A stretch of 64,000 nt of DNA from Pseudooceanicola nanhaiensis DSM 18065 (GTDB lineage: Bacteria > Pseudomonadota > Alphaproteobacteria > Rhodobacterales > Rhodobacteraceae). Where the stretch lies: contig NZ_JHZF01000013.1 of the NCBI RefSeq assembly GCF_000688295.1, positions 744,001-808,000 on the forward strand, written 5' to 3'. The notes below the pieces were generated by a model, which saw only the letters and a list, made by a program, of their open reading frames with translations, was not told where the DNA came from and ran no database searches. A program made the translations under genes and the position numbers. Positions 43,535 to 50,702 of this stretch are shown in pieces (position 1 is the first letter of the stretch; each line of letters opens with the position of its first letter).

Positions 43535-45214
43535 ATGGCTCAAAACGCATCCATGGAGGAATTCGAAGCCCTCCTGAACGAAAGCTTCGAAATGGACACC
43601 CCCGAAGAGGGCTCTGTCGTCAAAGGCAAGGTGATCGCTGTCGAAGCGGGCCAGGCCATCATCGACGTCGGCTACAAGATGGAAGGCCGTGTCGATCTGA
43701 AAGAATTCGCGAACCCCGGCGAAACCCCCGACATCTCCATCGGCGATGAAGTCGAAGTCTTCCTGCGCGCGGCCGAGAACGCCCGCGGCGAAGCCGTCAT
43801 CTCGCGCGAGATGGCCCGCCGTGAAGAAGCCTGGGACCGCCTCGAGAAGGCCTATGCCGACGACGCCCGTGTCGAAGGCGCGATCTTCGGCCGCGTCAAG
43901 GGTGGCTTCACCGTCGACCTCGGCGGCGCCGTGGCCTTCCTGCCCGGTTCGCAGGTCGATGTGCGCCCCGTGCGCGACGCAGGCCCCCTCATGGGTCTCA
44001 AGCAGCCGTTCCAGATCCTCAAGATGGACCGTCGCCGCGGCAACATCGTTGTCTCGCGCCGTGCAATCCTTGAAGAATCGCGTGCCGAACAGCGTGCCGA
44101 AGTCATCGCCAACCTGACCGAAGGTCAGACGGTCGAGGGCGTGGTCAAGAACATCACCGAGTACGGCGCCTTCGTCGACCTCGGCGGCGTCGACGGCCTG
44201 CTGCACGTGACCGACATGGCATGGCGCCGGGTCAACCACCCCTCCGAGATCCTGTCGATCGGCGAGACCGTGAAGGTCCAGGTCATCAAGATCAACAAGG
44301 AGACCCACCGTATCTCCCTCGGCATGAAGCAGCTGCAGGAAGATCCGTGGAACCTGGTCGCTGCCAAGTTCCCGCTGGGGTCGGTCCATCCGGGCCGCGT
44401 CACGAACATCACCGATTACGGTGCGTTCGTCGAGCTGGAGCCGGGCGTCGAGGGCCTCGTTCACGTGTCCGAAATGTCCTGGACCAAGAAGAACGTGCAC
44501 CCCGGCAAGATCGTGTCCACCTCGCAGGAAGTGGACGTCATGGTGCTCGAGATCGACGCTGCGAAGCGCCGCGTCTCGCTGGGCCTCAAGCAGACCATGC
44601 GCAACCCGTGGGAAGTCTTCGCAGAGACCCACCCGGAAGGCACCGTGGTCGAGGGCGAGGTCAAGAACATCACCGAGTTCGGTCTGTTCGTGGGTCTCCC
44701 GGGCGAGATCGACGGCATGGTCCACCTTTCGGACCTGTCCTGGGACGAGCGCGGTGAAGACGCGATCCAGAACTACCGCAAGGGCGATGTCGTCAAGGCC
44801 GTGGTCTCCGAAGTCGACACCGAGAAGGAGCGCATCTCGCTCTCGATCAAGAACGTCGAAGGCGACAAGTTCGCCGACGCGGTCGGCGGCGTGAAGCGCG
44901 GTTCGATCATCACCGTCACCGTGACGGCGATCGAGGACGGCGGCATCGAGGTGGAATACGAAGGCATGAAATCCTTCATCCGCCGCTCCGACCTGTCGCG
45001 TGACCGCTCCGAACAGCGCCCCGAGCGCTTCTCCGTCGGCGACCACGTGGACGTGCGCGTCACCAACGTCGACAGCAAGTCGCACCGCCTGGGTCTGTCG
45101 ATCAAGGCACGCGAGATCGCCGAAGAGAAAGAGGCCGTCGAACAATACGGTTCCTCCGCTTCGGGCGCCTCGCTGGGCGACATCCTCGGCGCGGCCCTCA
45201 AGGGCGACGAGTGA
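43535..45214 (+). CDS. rpsA: 30S ribosomal protein S1
   Basis: A 559-residue protein with six S1 (OB-fold) RNA-binding domains. Repeats of the type VVKNITEYGAFVDLGGVDGLLHVTDMAW occur from about residue 195 on, in the order expected; the first two are the divergent ribosome-binding domains. It helps load mRNA on the small subunit. Codon use is visibly biased (AAG, ATC, CTC, GAC), as in highly expressed genes. GAAAAGGAACC lies upstream of the ATG. Its own promoter and terminator frame it. Confidence 0.97.
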   Translation: MAQNASMEEFEALLNESFEMDTPEEGSVVKGKVIAVEAGQAIIDVGYKMEGRVDLKEFANPGETPDISIGDEVEVFLRAAENARGEAVISREMARREEAWDRLEKAYADDARVEGAIFGRVKGGFTVDLGGAVAFLPGSQVDVRPVRDAGPLMGLKQPFQILKMDRRRGNIVVSRRAILEESRAEQRAEVIANLTEGQTVEGVVKNITEYGAFVDLGGVDGLLHVTDMAWRRVNHPSEILSIGETVKVQVIKINKETHRISLGMKQLQEDPWNLVAAKFPLGSVHPGRVTNITDYGAFVELEPGVEGLVHVSEMSWTKKNVHPGKIVSTSQEVDVMVLEIDAAKRRVSLGLKQTMRNPWEVFAETHPEGTVVEGEVKNITEFGLFVGLPGEIDGMVHLSDLSWDERGEDAIQNYRKGDVVKAVVSEVDTEKERISLSIKNVEGDKFADAVGGVKRGSIITVTVTAIEDGGIEVEYEGMKSFIRRSDLSRDRSEQRPERFSVGDHVDVRVTNVDSKSHRLGLSIKAREIAEEKEAVEQYGSSASGASLGDILGAALKGDE

Positions 45215-45241
45215 TCGCGGCTTCTGCGACCTGACAATCGG

Positions 45242-45272
45242 AAGGCCCCGGCGGAAACGCCGGGGCCTTTTT
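45242..45272 (+). terminator. Rho-independent terminator of rpsA
   Basis: A 12-bp stem (45242-45253 and 45258-45269, core GGCCCCGGCG) with a GAAA tetraloop and a five-T run. It is one of the strongest terminators in the window. Confidence 0.92.
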
Positions 45273-45661
45273 CGTTGCGTTCCATGGCACCCGGCGCCTG
45301 GATCCCCGAGCTCTGGCTGACGGCGGTGCCGCGTCCGCGCCCGCCACGGCGGGCCGCCGGGCGCGTGGCGGCGGAACCGGCCCCTGCCGGAAGGCCGCCG
45401 GATTCAGCGCCGCGCTCCGCGGGGGAAACATTTCCCTCTCCCGAATCAAGCGCGGGACCGCTGCGGCGCGGCATGGGCGCCGGATCACGCCTTGCAGTCA
45501 CCTTTGAGCGCATTTCCCGCGAAGATCCGCGCAAACCTAAGTAATCAACAGGATTTTCCGCTTCCCGCCGCGGAACTAGTGTTTCCGCGCCGAAACAAAA
45601 TACCTATAGTCGTGACCGTTGAGGACGCAAGAATCCTTCACCGCCCGGGAGACTGCTGCAC
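45273..45661. other. Intergenic region before ihfB
   Basis: About 390 bases. The left half is GC-rich without a supported gene; the right half becomes AT-richer (45535-45620) and probably carries the ihfB promoter, with TATAGT at 45604-45609 as a candidate -10. GGGAG precedes ihfB. Confidence 0.45.
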
Positions 45662-45946
45662 ATGATCCGTTCGGAACTGATCCAGAAGATTGCCGAAGAG
45701 AACCCCCACCTCTACCAGCGCGACGTGGAGCGGATCGTGAACACGATCTTCGAAGAGATCATCGAGGCGATGGCCGGCGGGGATCGCGTCGAACTGCGCG
45801 GTTTCGGCGCATTCTCGGTCAAGCAGCGGGATGCCAGAACCGGGCGGAACCCCCGCACGGGCGAAGCGGTTGATGTGGAAGAGAAACACGTCCCATTCTT
45901 CAAGACCGGCAAGCTGCTGCGGGACAGACTGAACGGAAAGGCCTGA
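45662..45946 (+). CDS. ihfB: Integration host factor beta subunit
   Basis: A 94-residue HU/IHF-family DNA-bending protein. [17 protein letters not shown] is the dimerisation helix, and [21 protein letters not shown] forms the DNA-binding arm with the proline that inserts into the minor groove. Position next to rpsA is the usual ihfB location. It works as a heterodimer with IhfA encoded elsewhere. Confidence 0.95.
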   Translation: MIRSELIQKIAEENPHLYQRDVERIVNTIFEEIIEAMAGGDRVELRGFGAFSVKQRDARTGRNPRTGEAVDVEEKHVPFFKTGKLLRDRLNGKA

Positions 45947-45950
45947 CCCC

Positions 45951-46292
45951 ATGCGGTTCCTCCGCCTCATCTTCCTTCTTGTGCTCGCCCTCGTGCTGGT
46001 CTCGATCGCTCTTGCGAACAGGGGCATGGTCACGCTGACCCTGCTGCCGACCGCGCTTGCCGACCTCTGGGGGCACAACCCCTCGGTCGACCTGCCGCTC
46101 TTCATCGTGATCCTGCTGGGGATCGTGGCCGGGCTGCTGATCGGTTTCGTCTGGGAATGGTTCCGCGAACACAAGCACCGCGCCGAGGCCCGCAACCGGG
46201 CCAGGGAAGCGAAGAAGCTGGAACGCGAGGTCACGCGCCTCAAGGGTGAGAAGCATCAGGGCAAGGACGAGGTTCTCGCCCTGCTGGAGTGA
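45951..46292 (+). CDS. LapA-domain (DUF1049) membrane protein
   Basis: A 113-residue protein with two membrane helices (about 4-22 and 46-66) joined by a short loop, then a charged coiled-coil tail (EHKHRAEARNRAREAKKLEREV). This is the lipopolysaccharide-assembly-protein-A-like layout often found after ihfB. AAAGG precedes the ATG and it starts five bases after ihfB, so the two are co-transcribed. In E. coli LapA acts with LapB in controlling LPS synthesis; here only the first is visible. Confidence 0.85.
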   Translation: MRFLRLIFLLVLALVLVSIALANRGMVTLTLLPTALADLWGHNPSVDLPLFIVILLGIVAGLLIGFVWEWFREHKHRAEARNRAREAKKLEREVTRLKGEKHQGKDEVLALLE

Positions 46293-46329
46293 GCTTTCCA
46301 AGCGGGCGCCTTTGGCCTAAGCAGCGGAC

Positions 46330-46968
46330 ATGACCATCCGGGTAAAGTATTGCGGGCTGTCCCGCCCCGAAGACGTCGCGGCCGCGGTCGCGGCAGGCGC
46401 CGGCTACGTGGGCTTCGTGTTCTTCCCCAAATCCCCCCGCTGCATCGACGTCGAGACGGCGCGGGCCCTGGCGCTCGAGGTGCCCGTGGGCATCGCCAAG
46501 GTCGCCCTGACGGTCGATGCCGATGACGCGCTGCTGGACGAGATCACCGGCGCCGTGCCGCTCGACATGCTCCAGCTTCACGGCTCCGAAAGCCCCGAGC
46601 GGGTGAGCGAGGTCCGCGCGCGCTATGGCCTTCCGGTGATGAAGGCCGTGGGCATCTCGGGGCCGGAGGACCTTCCGGCGCTCGAGACCTACGGCAAGGT
46701 GGCGGACCAGCTGCTGGTCGACGCCAAGCCGCCGCAGGGGGCGGATCTGCCGGGCGGCAACGGGCTGCCCTTCGACTGGCGGCTGATCGCCGGGCGGCGC
46801 TGGCCGGTGCCCTGGATGCTGGCCGGGGGGCTGACGGCGGAGAACGCGGCCGAGGCGCTCCGCCGCACCGGTGCCCGGCAGCTCGACGTCTCGAGCGGCG
46901 TCGAAAGCGCCCGGGGCGTGAAGGATGCCGCGCTGATCCGGGCCTTCGGCGCGGCGGCCAGGGCGTGA
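46330..46968 (+). CDS. trpF: Phosphoribosylanthranilate isomerase
   Basis: A 212-residue TIM-barrel enzyme of tryptophan synthesis. [12 protein letters not shown] contains the catalytic cysteine in the usual KxCG context, [10 protein letters not shown] is the next family motif, LQLHGSE holds the substrate loop, and [15 protein letters not shown] is the phosphate-binding end. The catalytic aspartate is in VDAKPP. The ribosome binding site is weak. Its stop overlaps the next gene's GTG. Confidence 0.95.
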   Translation: MTIRVKYCGLSRPEDVAAAVAAGAGYVGFVFFPKSPRCIDVETARALALEVPVGIAKVALTVDADDALLDEITGAVPLDMLQLHGSESPERVSEVRARYGLPVMKAVGISGPEDLPALETYGKVADQLLVDAKPPQGADLPGGNGLPFDWRLIAGRRWPVPWMLAGGLTAENAAEALRRTGARQLDVSSGVESARGVKDAALIRAFGAAARA

Positions 46969-47417
46969 GCGTCAGCTTCCGCTTGGCCGTGCGGGCCGAT
47001 GTGCCCGCCGTGGTGGCGCTGCTTTCCGACGACACGCTGGGCGCAACCCGGGAAGGCGCGGATGCGCTGGAGAGCTATTTCGCCGCCTTCGATGCGATGC
47101 AGGCCGAGGGCGCGAACCACCTGGTCGTGGGCGTCGGGGACGGGGCGGTCGTGGCGAGCTACCAGCTCACCTTCATCACCGGGCTCTCCCTGAAGGCCAC
47201 GCGCCGCGCGCAGGTGGAAAGCGTCCGCGTCGCGGCGCCGTTGCGGAGTGCGGGGATCGGGGCGCTGCTGATGGCCGACGCGGAAGCCCGTGCGCGGGAG
47301 GCGGGCTGTGGCCTGATCCAGCTCACCACCAACCGCGCACGGAGCGATGCGCACCGGTTCTATGACCGCCTCGGCTACGAGCCCTCGCATCTGGGCTACA
47401 AGAAGGCACTCGGCTAG
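46965..47417 (+). CDS. GNAT-family acetyltransferase
   Basis: A 150-residue GCN5-like N-acetyltransferase. [20 protein letters not shown] contains the acetyl-CoA pyrophosphate loop (R-x2-G-x-G/A variant), and [17 protein letters not shown] is the typical C-terminal motif. Start is GTG, overlapping the trpF stop in GTGA, so it is translated by coupling. The substrate cannot be told. Confidence 0.88.
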   Translation: MSVSFRLAVRADVPAVVALLSDDTLGATREGADALESYFAAFDAMQAEGANHLVVGVGDGAVVASYQLTFITGLSLKATRRAQVESVRVAAPLRSAGIGALLMADAEARAREAGCGLIQLTTNRARSDAHRFYDRLGYEPSHLGYKKALG

Positions 47418-47449
47418 CCGCACGGTTGGCCCGCCCGGCCGACGCGCCC

Positions 47450-48001
47450 TCAGACCCGGAGGATCCCCCGCCGCGCGAGCGCCTGGTCCACGAGCTCCGT
47501 CTCGACCGGCTCCAGCTGCTGCGCCCTTGGATAGACCGGGGCCGCGCGGTCGTCCCGCACGGAGCCCCAGCCGTCGGTCGTGTCGAAGAAGCGCTCGACC
47601 GCCTCCGCGCCGAATTCCCGCAGGTAGCCCTGCACGCAGACGTCGAGGTAGCTCAGCAGCACCGGCCGGGGTTCGGACGCCAGGATGTGCTTGGCCTCGG
47701 GGATCCAGTAGATGGCCATCGGCACCTCGCCGATGTCGTGCACCACGTGCGCCGCCGCATCGACCCGGTCATAGGCCGCCTCGCGGGCGTCCAGCGCGCG
47801 CCAGTCCGCGCCCGGGACCGCCGCCACCAGCCCCTCGATCTCGCTCGCCTCGTCCGGCACGGCGGTCAGGACCGCGTGGTCGCGCCCCTCGATATGGCGC
47901 CAGACCCGCCGCCAGCCGCGGGCGCGGGCCAGCCGCGCGTCGGGATAGGCGTGGGTCGCCCGGTTCACGAGGGAGCCATAGCCGAAGAAATAGGGGGTCA
48001 T
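47450..48001 (-). CDS. Gamma-glutamylcyclotransferase-like protein
   Basis: A 183-residue protein of the AIG2/GGCT fold. MTPYFFGYGSLVNRATH contains the YGSL motif that binds the gamma-glutamyl group, and ALDAREAAYDRV supplies the E that acts as the catalytic acid in this family. It may release 5-oxoproline from gamma-glutamyl compounds. Divergent from the Rrf2 regulator; the FNR-like box starts ten bases upstream of its ATG. Confidence 0.75.
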   Translation of the reverse strand: MTPYFFGYGSLVNRATHAYPDARLARARGWRRVWRHIEGRDHAVLTAVPDEASEIEGLVAAVPGADWRALDAREAAYDRVDAAAHVVHDIGEVPMAIYWIPEAKHILASEPRPVLLSYLDVCVQGYLREFGAEAVERFFDTTDGWGSVRDDRAAPVYPRAQQLEPVETELVDQALARRGILRV

Positions 48002-48010
48002 CGCGTGGCC

Positions 48011-48024
48011 TTGATCCAGATCAT
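48011..48024. promoter_or_regulatory. FNR/FnrL-type binding site
   Basis: TTGATCCAGATCAT matches the FNR consensus TTGAT-N4-ATCAA at nine of ten fixed positions. Its centre is about 63 bases before the Rrf2 regulator start, a suitable place for anaerobic activation, and close to the divergent cyclotransferase start, where it would act as a block. Confidence 0.65.
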
Positions 48025-48080
48025 GTTTCCTGGTGCATTTTCCTGACACCTTTCCGGCCCAAAGGCAAAGGAGGGGTCCG

Positions 48081-48542
48081 GTGCGGCTGACCAAGCGGAC
48101 GAACATCTCGATGCGGGTGCTGATGTACTGCGCGGCGCACGAGGGCCGGCTGGTGACCAAGTCCGAGATCGCCGAATGCTGCAACGCGTCCGAGAACCAC
48201 CTGGCGCAGGTGATCAATCGGCTGGGGCAGCTCGGGTTCCTGCACACCCAGCGGGGCCGGCACGGCGGGCTCACCCTGGGCCGCGCGATGGACGAGATCA
48301 GCGTGGGCGCCGTCTTCCGCGCGATGGAGACCGGGGTGCCGGTGACCGAGTGCTTCGACGCCGAGGACAACACCTGTCCGCTGGTCGAAGCCTGCCTGCT
48401 GCGCCCGGCGATCGCCGAGGCGATCGAGGCGTTCTATGCCCGGATGGACCGCGTGACGCTGGCCGAACTTGTCTGCGGGAACGGCCGTCTGCTGCAGATC
48501 ATGGCACCCCAGGTCGCCTGCGGCCGCGCGGCCGCGGTTTGA
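48081..48542 (+). CDS. Rrf2-family regulator, NsrR-like
   Basis: A 153-residue DNA-binding protein. The winged helix covers the first 80 residues (LTKRTNISMRVLMYCAAHE, ASENHLAQVINRLGQLGF, TQRGRHGGLTLG). Three cysteines, CFDAEDNTCPLVEAC, with spacing C-x8-C-x5-C, fit an iron-sulfur ligand set. The combination is typical of the nitric oxide sensor NsrR. The GTG at 48081 follows GGAGGGGTCCG. The upstream FNR-like box suggests oxygen-linked control. Confidence 0.8.
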   Translation: MRLTKRTNISMRVLMYCAAHEGRLVTKSEIAECCNASENHLAQVINRLGQLGFLHTQRGRHGGLTLGRAMDEISVGAVFRAMETGVPVTECFDAEDNTCPLVEACLLRPAIAEAIEAFYARMDRVTLAELVCGNGRLLQIMAPQVACGRAAAV

Positions 48543-48578
48543 CTTGCATCGCGCGCGGCGCTTGGTAAACATCCCCTC

Positions 48579-48738
48579 ACAGGATCGGGAGAACCGGCTT
48601 TGCCGGTGCCGAAGGAGCAACCGCCCCGGAAACTCTCAGGCCAACGGGACCGGTCCGACAAGAAACTCTGGAGAGAGGCACGCGCAGGCGGGCCCGCCGA
48701 AGGGATAACGATCTCAGGCGCCAAGGACAGAGGGGGCA
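48579..48738 (+). promoter_or_regulatory. Tandem glycine riboswitch
   Basis: Two similar aptamers follow one another before gcvT. Aptamer 1 (about 48579-48658) has AGGATCGGGAGAACCGG and then GCCGAAGGAGCAA..CTCAGGCCAACGGGACCG; aptamer 2 (about 48661-48738) has ACTCTGGAGAG.. and GCCGAAGGGATAAC..CTCAGGCGCCAAGGACAGAG. The paired GCCGAAGG and CTCAGGC motifs are the hallmark. It is an ON switch that raises gcv expression when glycine is plentiful. Confidence 0.95.
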
Positions 48739-48821
48739 TTGCAGCGACCGGGATCGGCCCGGCGCCCATGTGATGCCCGAGCGCAATCGCCTCGGACCGG
48801 AAAAGGGGACCCGGAGAGACG

Positions 48822-49943
48822 ATGACAGCCTTGCTCCAGACGCCGCTTCACGCCCTGCACCTCGAACTCGGGGCGCGGATGGTCGCATTCGCGGGCTACG
48901 AGATGCCCGTGCAATATCCCGCGGGCGTCATGAAGGAACACCTGCACACCCGTGAGGCCGCCGGCCTCTTCGATGTCAGCCACATGGGGCAGGTGATCCT
49001 GCGCGGCGAGAGCTACGAGGCCGTCGCGCTGGCGCTCGAGGCCCTGGTGCCGGTGGATGTCGCGGGGCTGAAGCCCGGGCGGCAGCGCTACGGCTTCTTC
49101 ACCAATGACGCGGGCGGTCTGCGCGACGACCTGATGCTCGCGAACCGCGGCGATCACCTGTTCCTGGTGGTCAACGCCGCCTGCAAGCAGGATGACCTCG
49201 CCCATCTCGTCGCGCATCTGAAGGACGTCACGATCGAGCCGGTGACCGACCGCGCGCTCCTGGCCCTGCAGGGGCCCGAGGCGGAGGCGGTGCTCTCCGC
49301 CCTCGCGCCCGAGGTGGCGGCGATGAAATTCATGGACGTGATCACCACGACGATCCTTGGCGCGGAGGCCTGGGTCTCGCGCTCGGGCTACACCGGCGAG
49401 GACGGGTTCGAGATCTCGGTCCCCGAGGCCGGGGCCGAGGCGCTGGCCCGTGCCCTGCTGGAGGACGACCGCGTCCTGCCGGTCGGCCTCGGCGCGCGCG
49501 ACAGCCTGCGGCTGGAGGCCGGGCTCTGCCTCTATGGCCACGACATCGACACCGCCACCAGCCCGGTCGAGGCCGCGCTGACCTGGGCGATCCAGAAGGT
49601 CCGCCGCTCGGACGGCGCCCGCGCGGGCGGGTTCCCGGGCGCCGAGCGCATCCTGTCCGAGATCCACAACGGCGCGGAACGGCGCCGCGTGGGCCTGCGT
49701 CCCGAGGGCCGGGCGCCGATGCGCGAGGGCACGCCGCTCTATGCCGGCGAGACCGGCGGCGATCCCGTGGGCGAAGTCACGTCCGGCGCCTTCGGTCCGA
49801 CCCTTGGCGCACCCATGTCGATGGGCTACCTGCCATCCGAACTCGCCGCTTCCGGCACCAAGGTCTGGGGCGAGGTCCGGGGAAAGCGGCTGCCCGCCAC
49901 GGTGGCGGACCTGCCCTTCGTCCCTGCACGTTTCAAACGCTGA
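48822..49943 (+). CDS. gcvT: Glycine cleavage system T protein (aminomethyltransferase)
   Basis: A 373-residue tetrahydrofolate-dependent enzyme. LHALHLELGARMVAFAGYEMP and GLFDVSHMGQV are the typical first motifs, and RSGYTGEDGFEI and GLGARDSLRLEAGLCLYGHD the folate-binding region. It transfers the methylene of lipoyl-bound aminomethyl groups to THF and releases ammonia. GGAGAGACG lies before the ATG. It is first in the gcv operon, directly after the riboswitch. Confidence 0.96.
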   Translation: MTALLQTPLHALHLELGARMVAFAGYEMPVQYPAGVMKEHLHTREAAGLFDVSHMGQVILRGESYEAVALALEALVPVDVAGLKPGRQRYGFFTNDAGGLRDDLMLANRGDHLFLVVNAACKQDDLAHLVAHLKDVTIEPVTDRALLALQGPEAEAVLSALAPEVAAMKFMDVITTTILGAEAWVSRSGYTGEDGFEISVPEAGAEALARALLEDDRVLPVGLGARDSLRLEAGLCLYGHDIDTATSPVEAALTWAIQKVRRSDGARAGGFPGAERILSEIHNGAERRRVGLRPEGRAPMREGTPLYAGETGGDPVGEVTSGAFGPTLGAPMSMGYLPSELAASGTKVWGEVRGKRLPATVADLPFVPARFKR

Positions 49944-49971
49944 ACAGCCAGAGAGCTCTGAGAGAGGTCCC

Positions 49972-50331
49972 ATGAAATTCACCGAAGAACACGAATGGCT
50001 CCGCCCCGAGGACGACGTGATCGTCGTGGGCATCACCGAACATGCCGCCGAGCAGCTCGGCGACATCGTCTTCGTGGAACTGCCCGAGGTGGGCACAGAG
50101 GTGTCCAAGGATGACGAATGCGTCGTGATCGAATCGGTCAAGGCGGCGTCCGACATCCTCGCCCCCATCGACGGCGAGATCGTCGAGGTGAACGAGGTGC
50201 TGATCGACAACCCGGCCAAGGTCAACGACGACCCGATGGGCGACGCCTGGTTCTTCAAGATCAAGCCGGCGGATGCCTCCCAGCTCGACGATTACATGTC
50301 CGAGGCCGAATACAAGGACATGATTTCCTGA
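49972..50331 (+). CDS. gcvH: Glycine cleavage system H protein
   Basis: A 119-residue lipoyl carrier protein. EHEWLRPEDDVIVVGITEHA is the start region and VIESVKAASD holds the lysine that receives lipoate. It shuttles the aminomethyl group between P, T and L proteins. GAGAGAGG lies before the ATG. It is 28 bases after gcvT, in the same operon. Length is slightly below the usual 125-130, within normal limits. Confidence 0.96.
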   Translation: MKFTEEHEWLRPEDDVIVVGITEHAAEQLGDIVFVELPEVGTEVSKDDECVVIESVKAASDILAPIDGEIVEVNEVLIDNPAKVNDDPMGDAWFFKIKPADASQLDDYMSEAEYKDMIS

Positions 50332-50335
50332 AGCG

Positions 50336-50692
50336 ATGGCGGTCCTGCGCATCACACCCAACCTCGCCTGCGAGGATCCGACCGGGATGGCGGCGTTCTA
50401 CCGCCATCTCTTCGACCTCGATATCGCGATGAACATGGAGTTCATCGTGACGATGGAGCCCGGGACCGCCACGCGCCAGCCGCCGCAGGTCTCGGTGCTG
50501 TCCGAGGGGGGCTCGGGCACCCCGGTGCCGGCGCTCTCGATCGAGGTCGACGACCTCGACCGGGTGATCACCCGCTGCCGGCTGCGCGGGATCGCCATCG
50601 ACTACGGCCCGGTGGAGGAGCCCTGGGGCGTCCGCCGCATCTACCTGCGCGACCCCGCAGGGCATCTCGTGAACGTTCTGACCCACAAGTGA
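50336..50692 (+). CDS. VOC (glyoxalase-like) family protein
   Basis: A 118-residue protein of the vicinal-oxygen-chelate fold: [27 protein letters not shown], then the second beta-alpha unit with [15 protein letters not shown] and the end [19 protein letters not shown]. Metal-ligand positions typical of glyoxalase (H/E) are only partly present, so catalysis is uncertain. It lies between gcvH and gcvP with 4- and 10-base gaps, so it is expressed with the glycine-cleavage proteins. Its job there is unknown. Confidence 0.78.
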   Translation: MAVLRITPNLACEDPTGMAAFYRHLFDLDIAMNMEFIVTMEPGTATRQPPQVSVLSEGGSGTPVPALSIEVDDLDRVITRCRLRGIAIDYGPVEEPWGVRRIYLRDPAGHLVNVLTHK

Positions 50693-50702
50693 GGTTTCAC
50701 CC

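Noticed and set aside
43070-45145. A 691-codon reverse-strand frame across rpsA
   Set aside because: Shadow of the repeated S1 domains, which produce repeated antisense motifs that mimic a repeat protein.
45275-45544. A forward frame of 89 codons between rpsA and ihfB
   Set aside because: Starts right after the rpsA terminator without a ribosome binding site; composition typical of non-coding GC-rich DNA.
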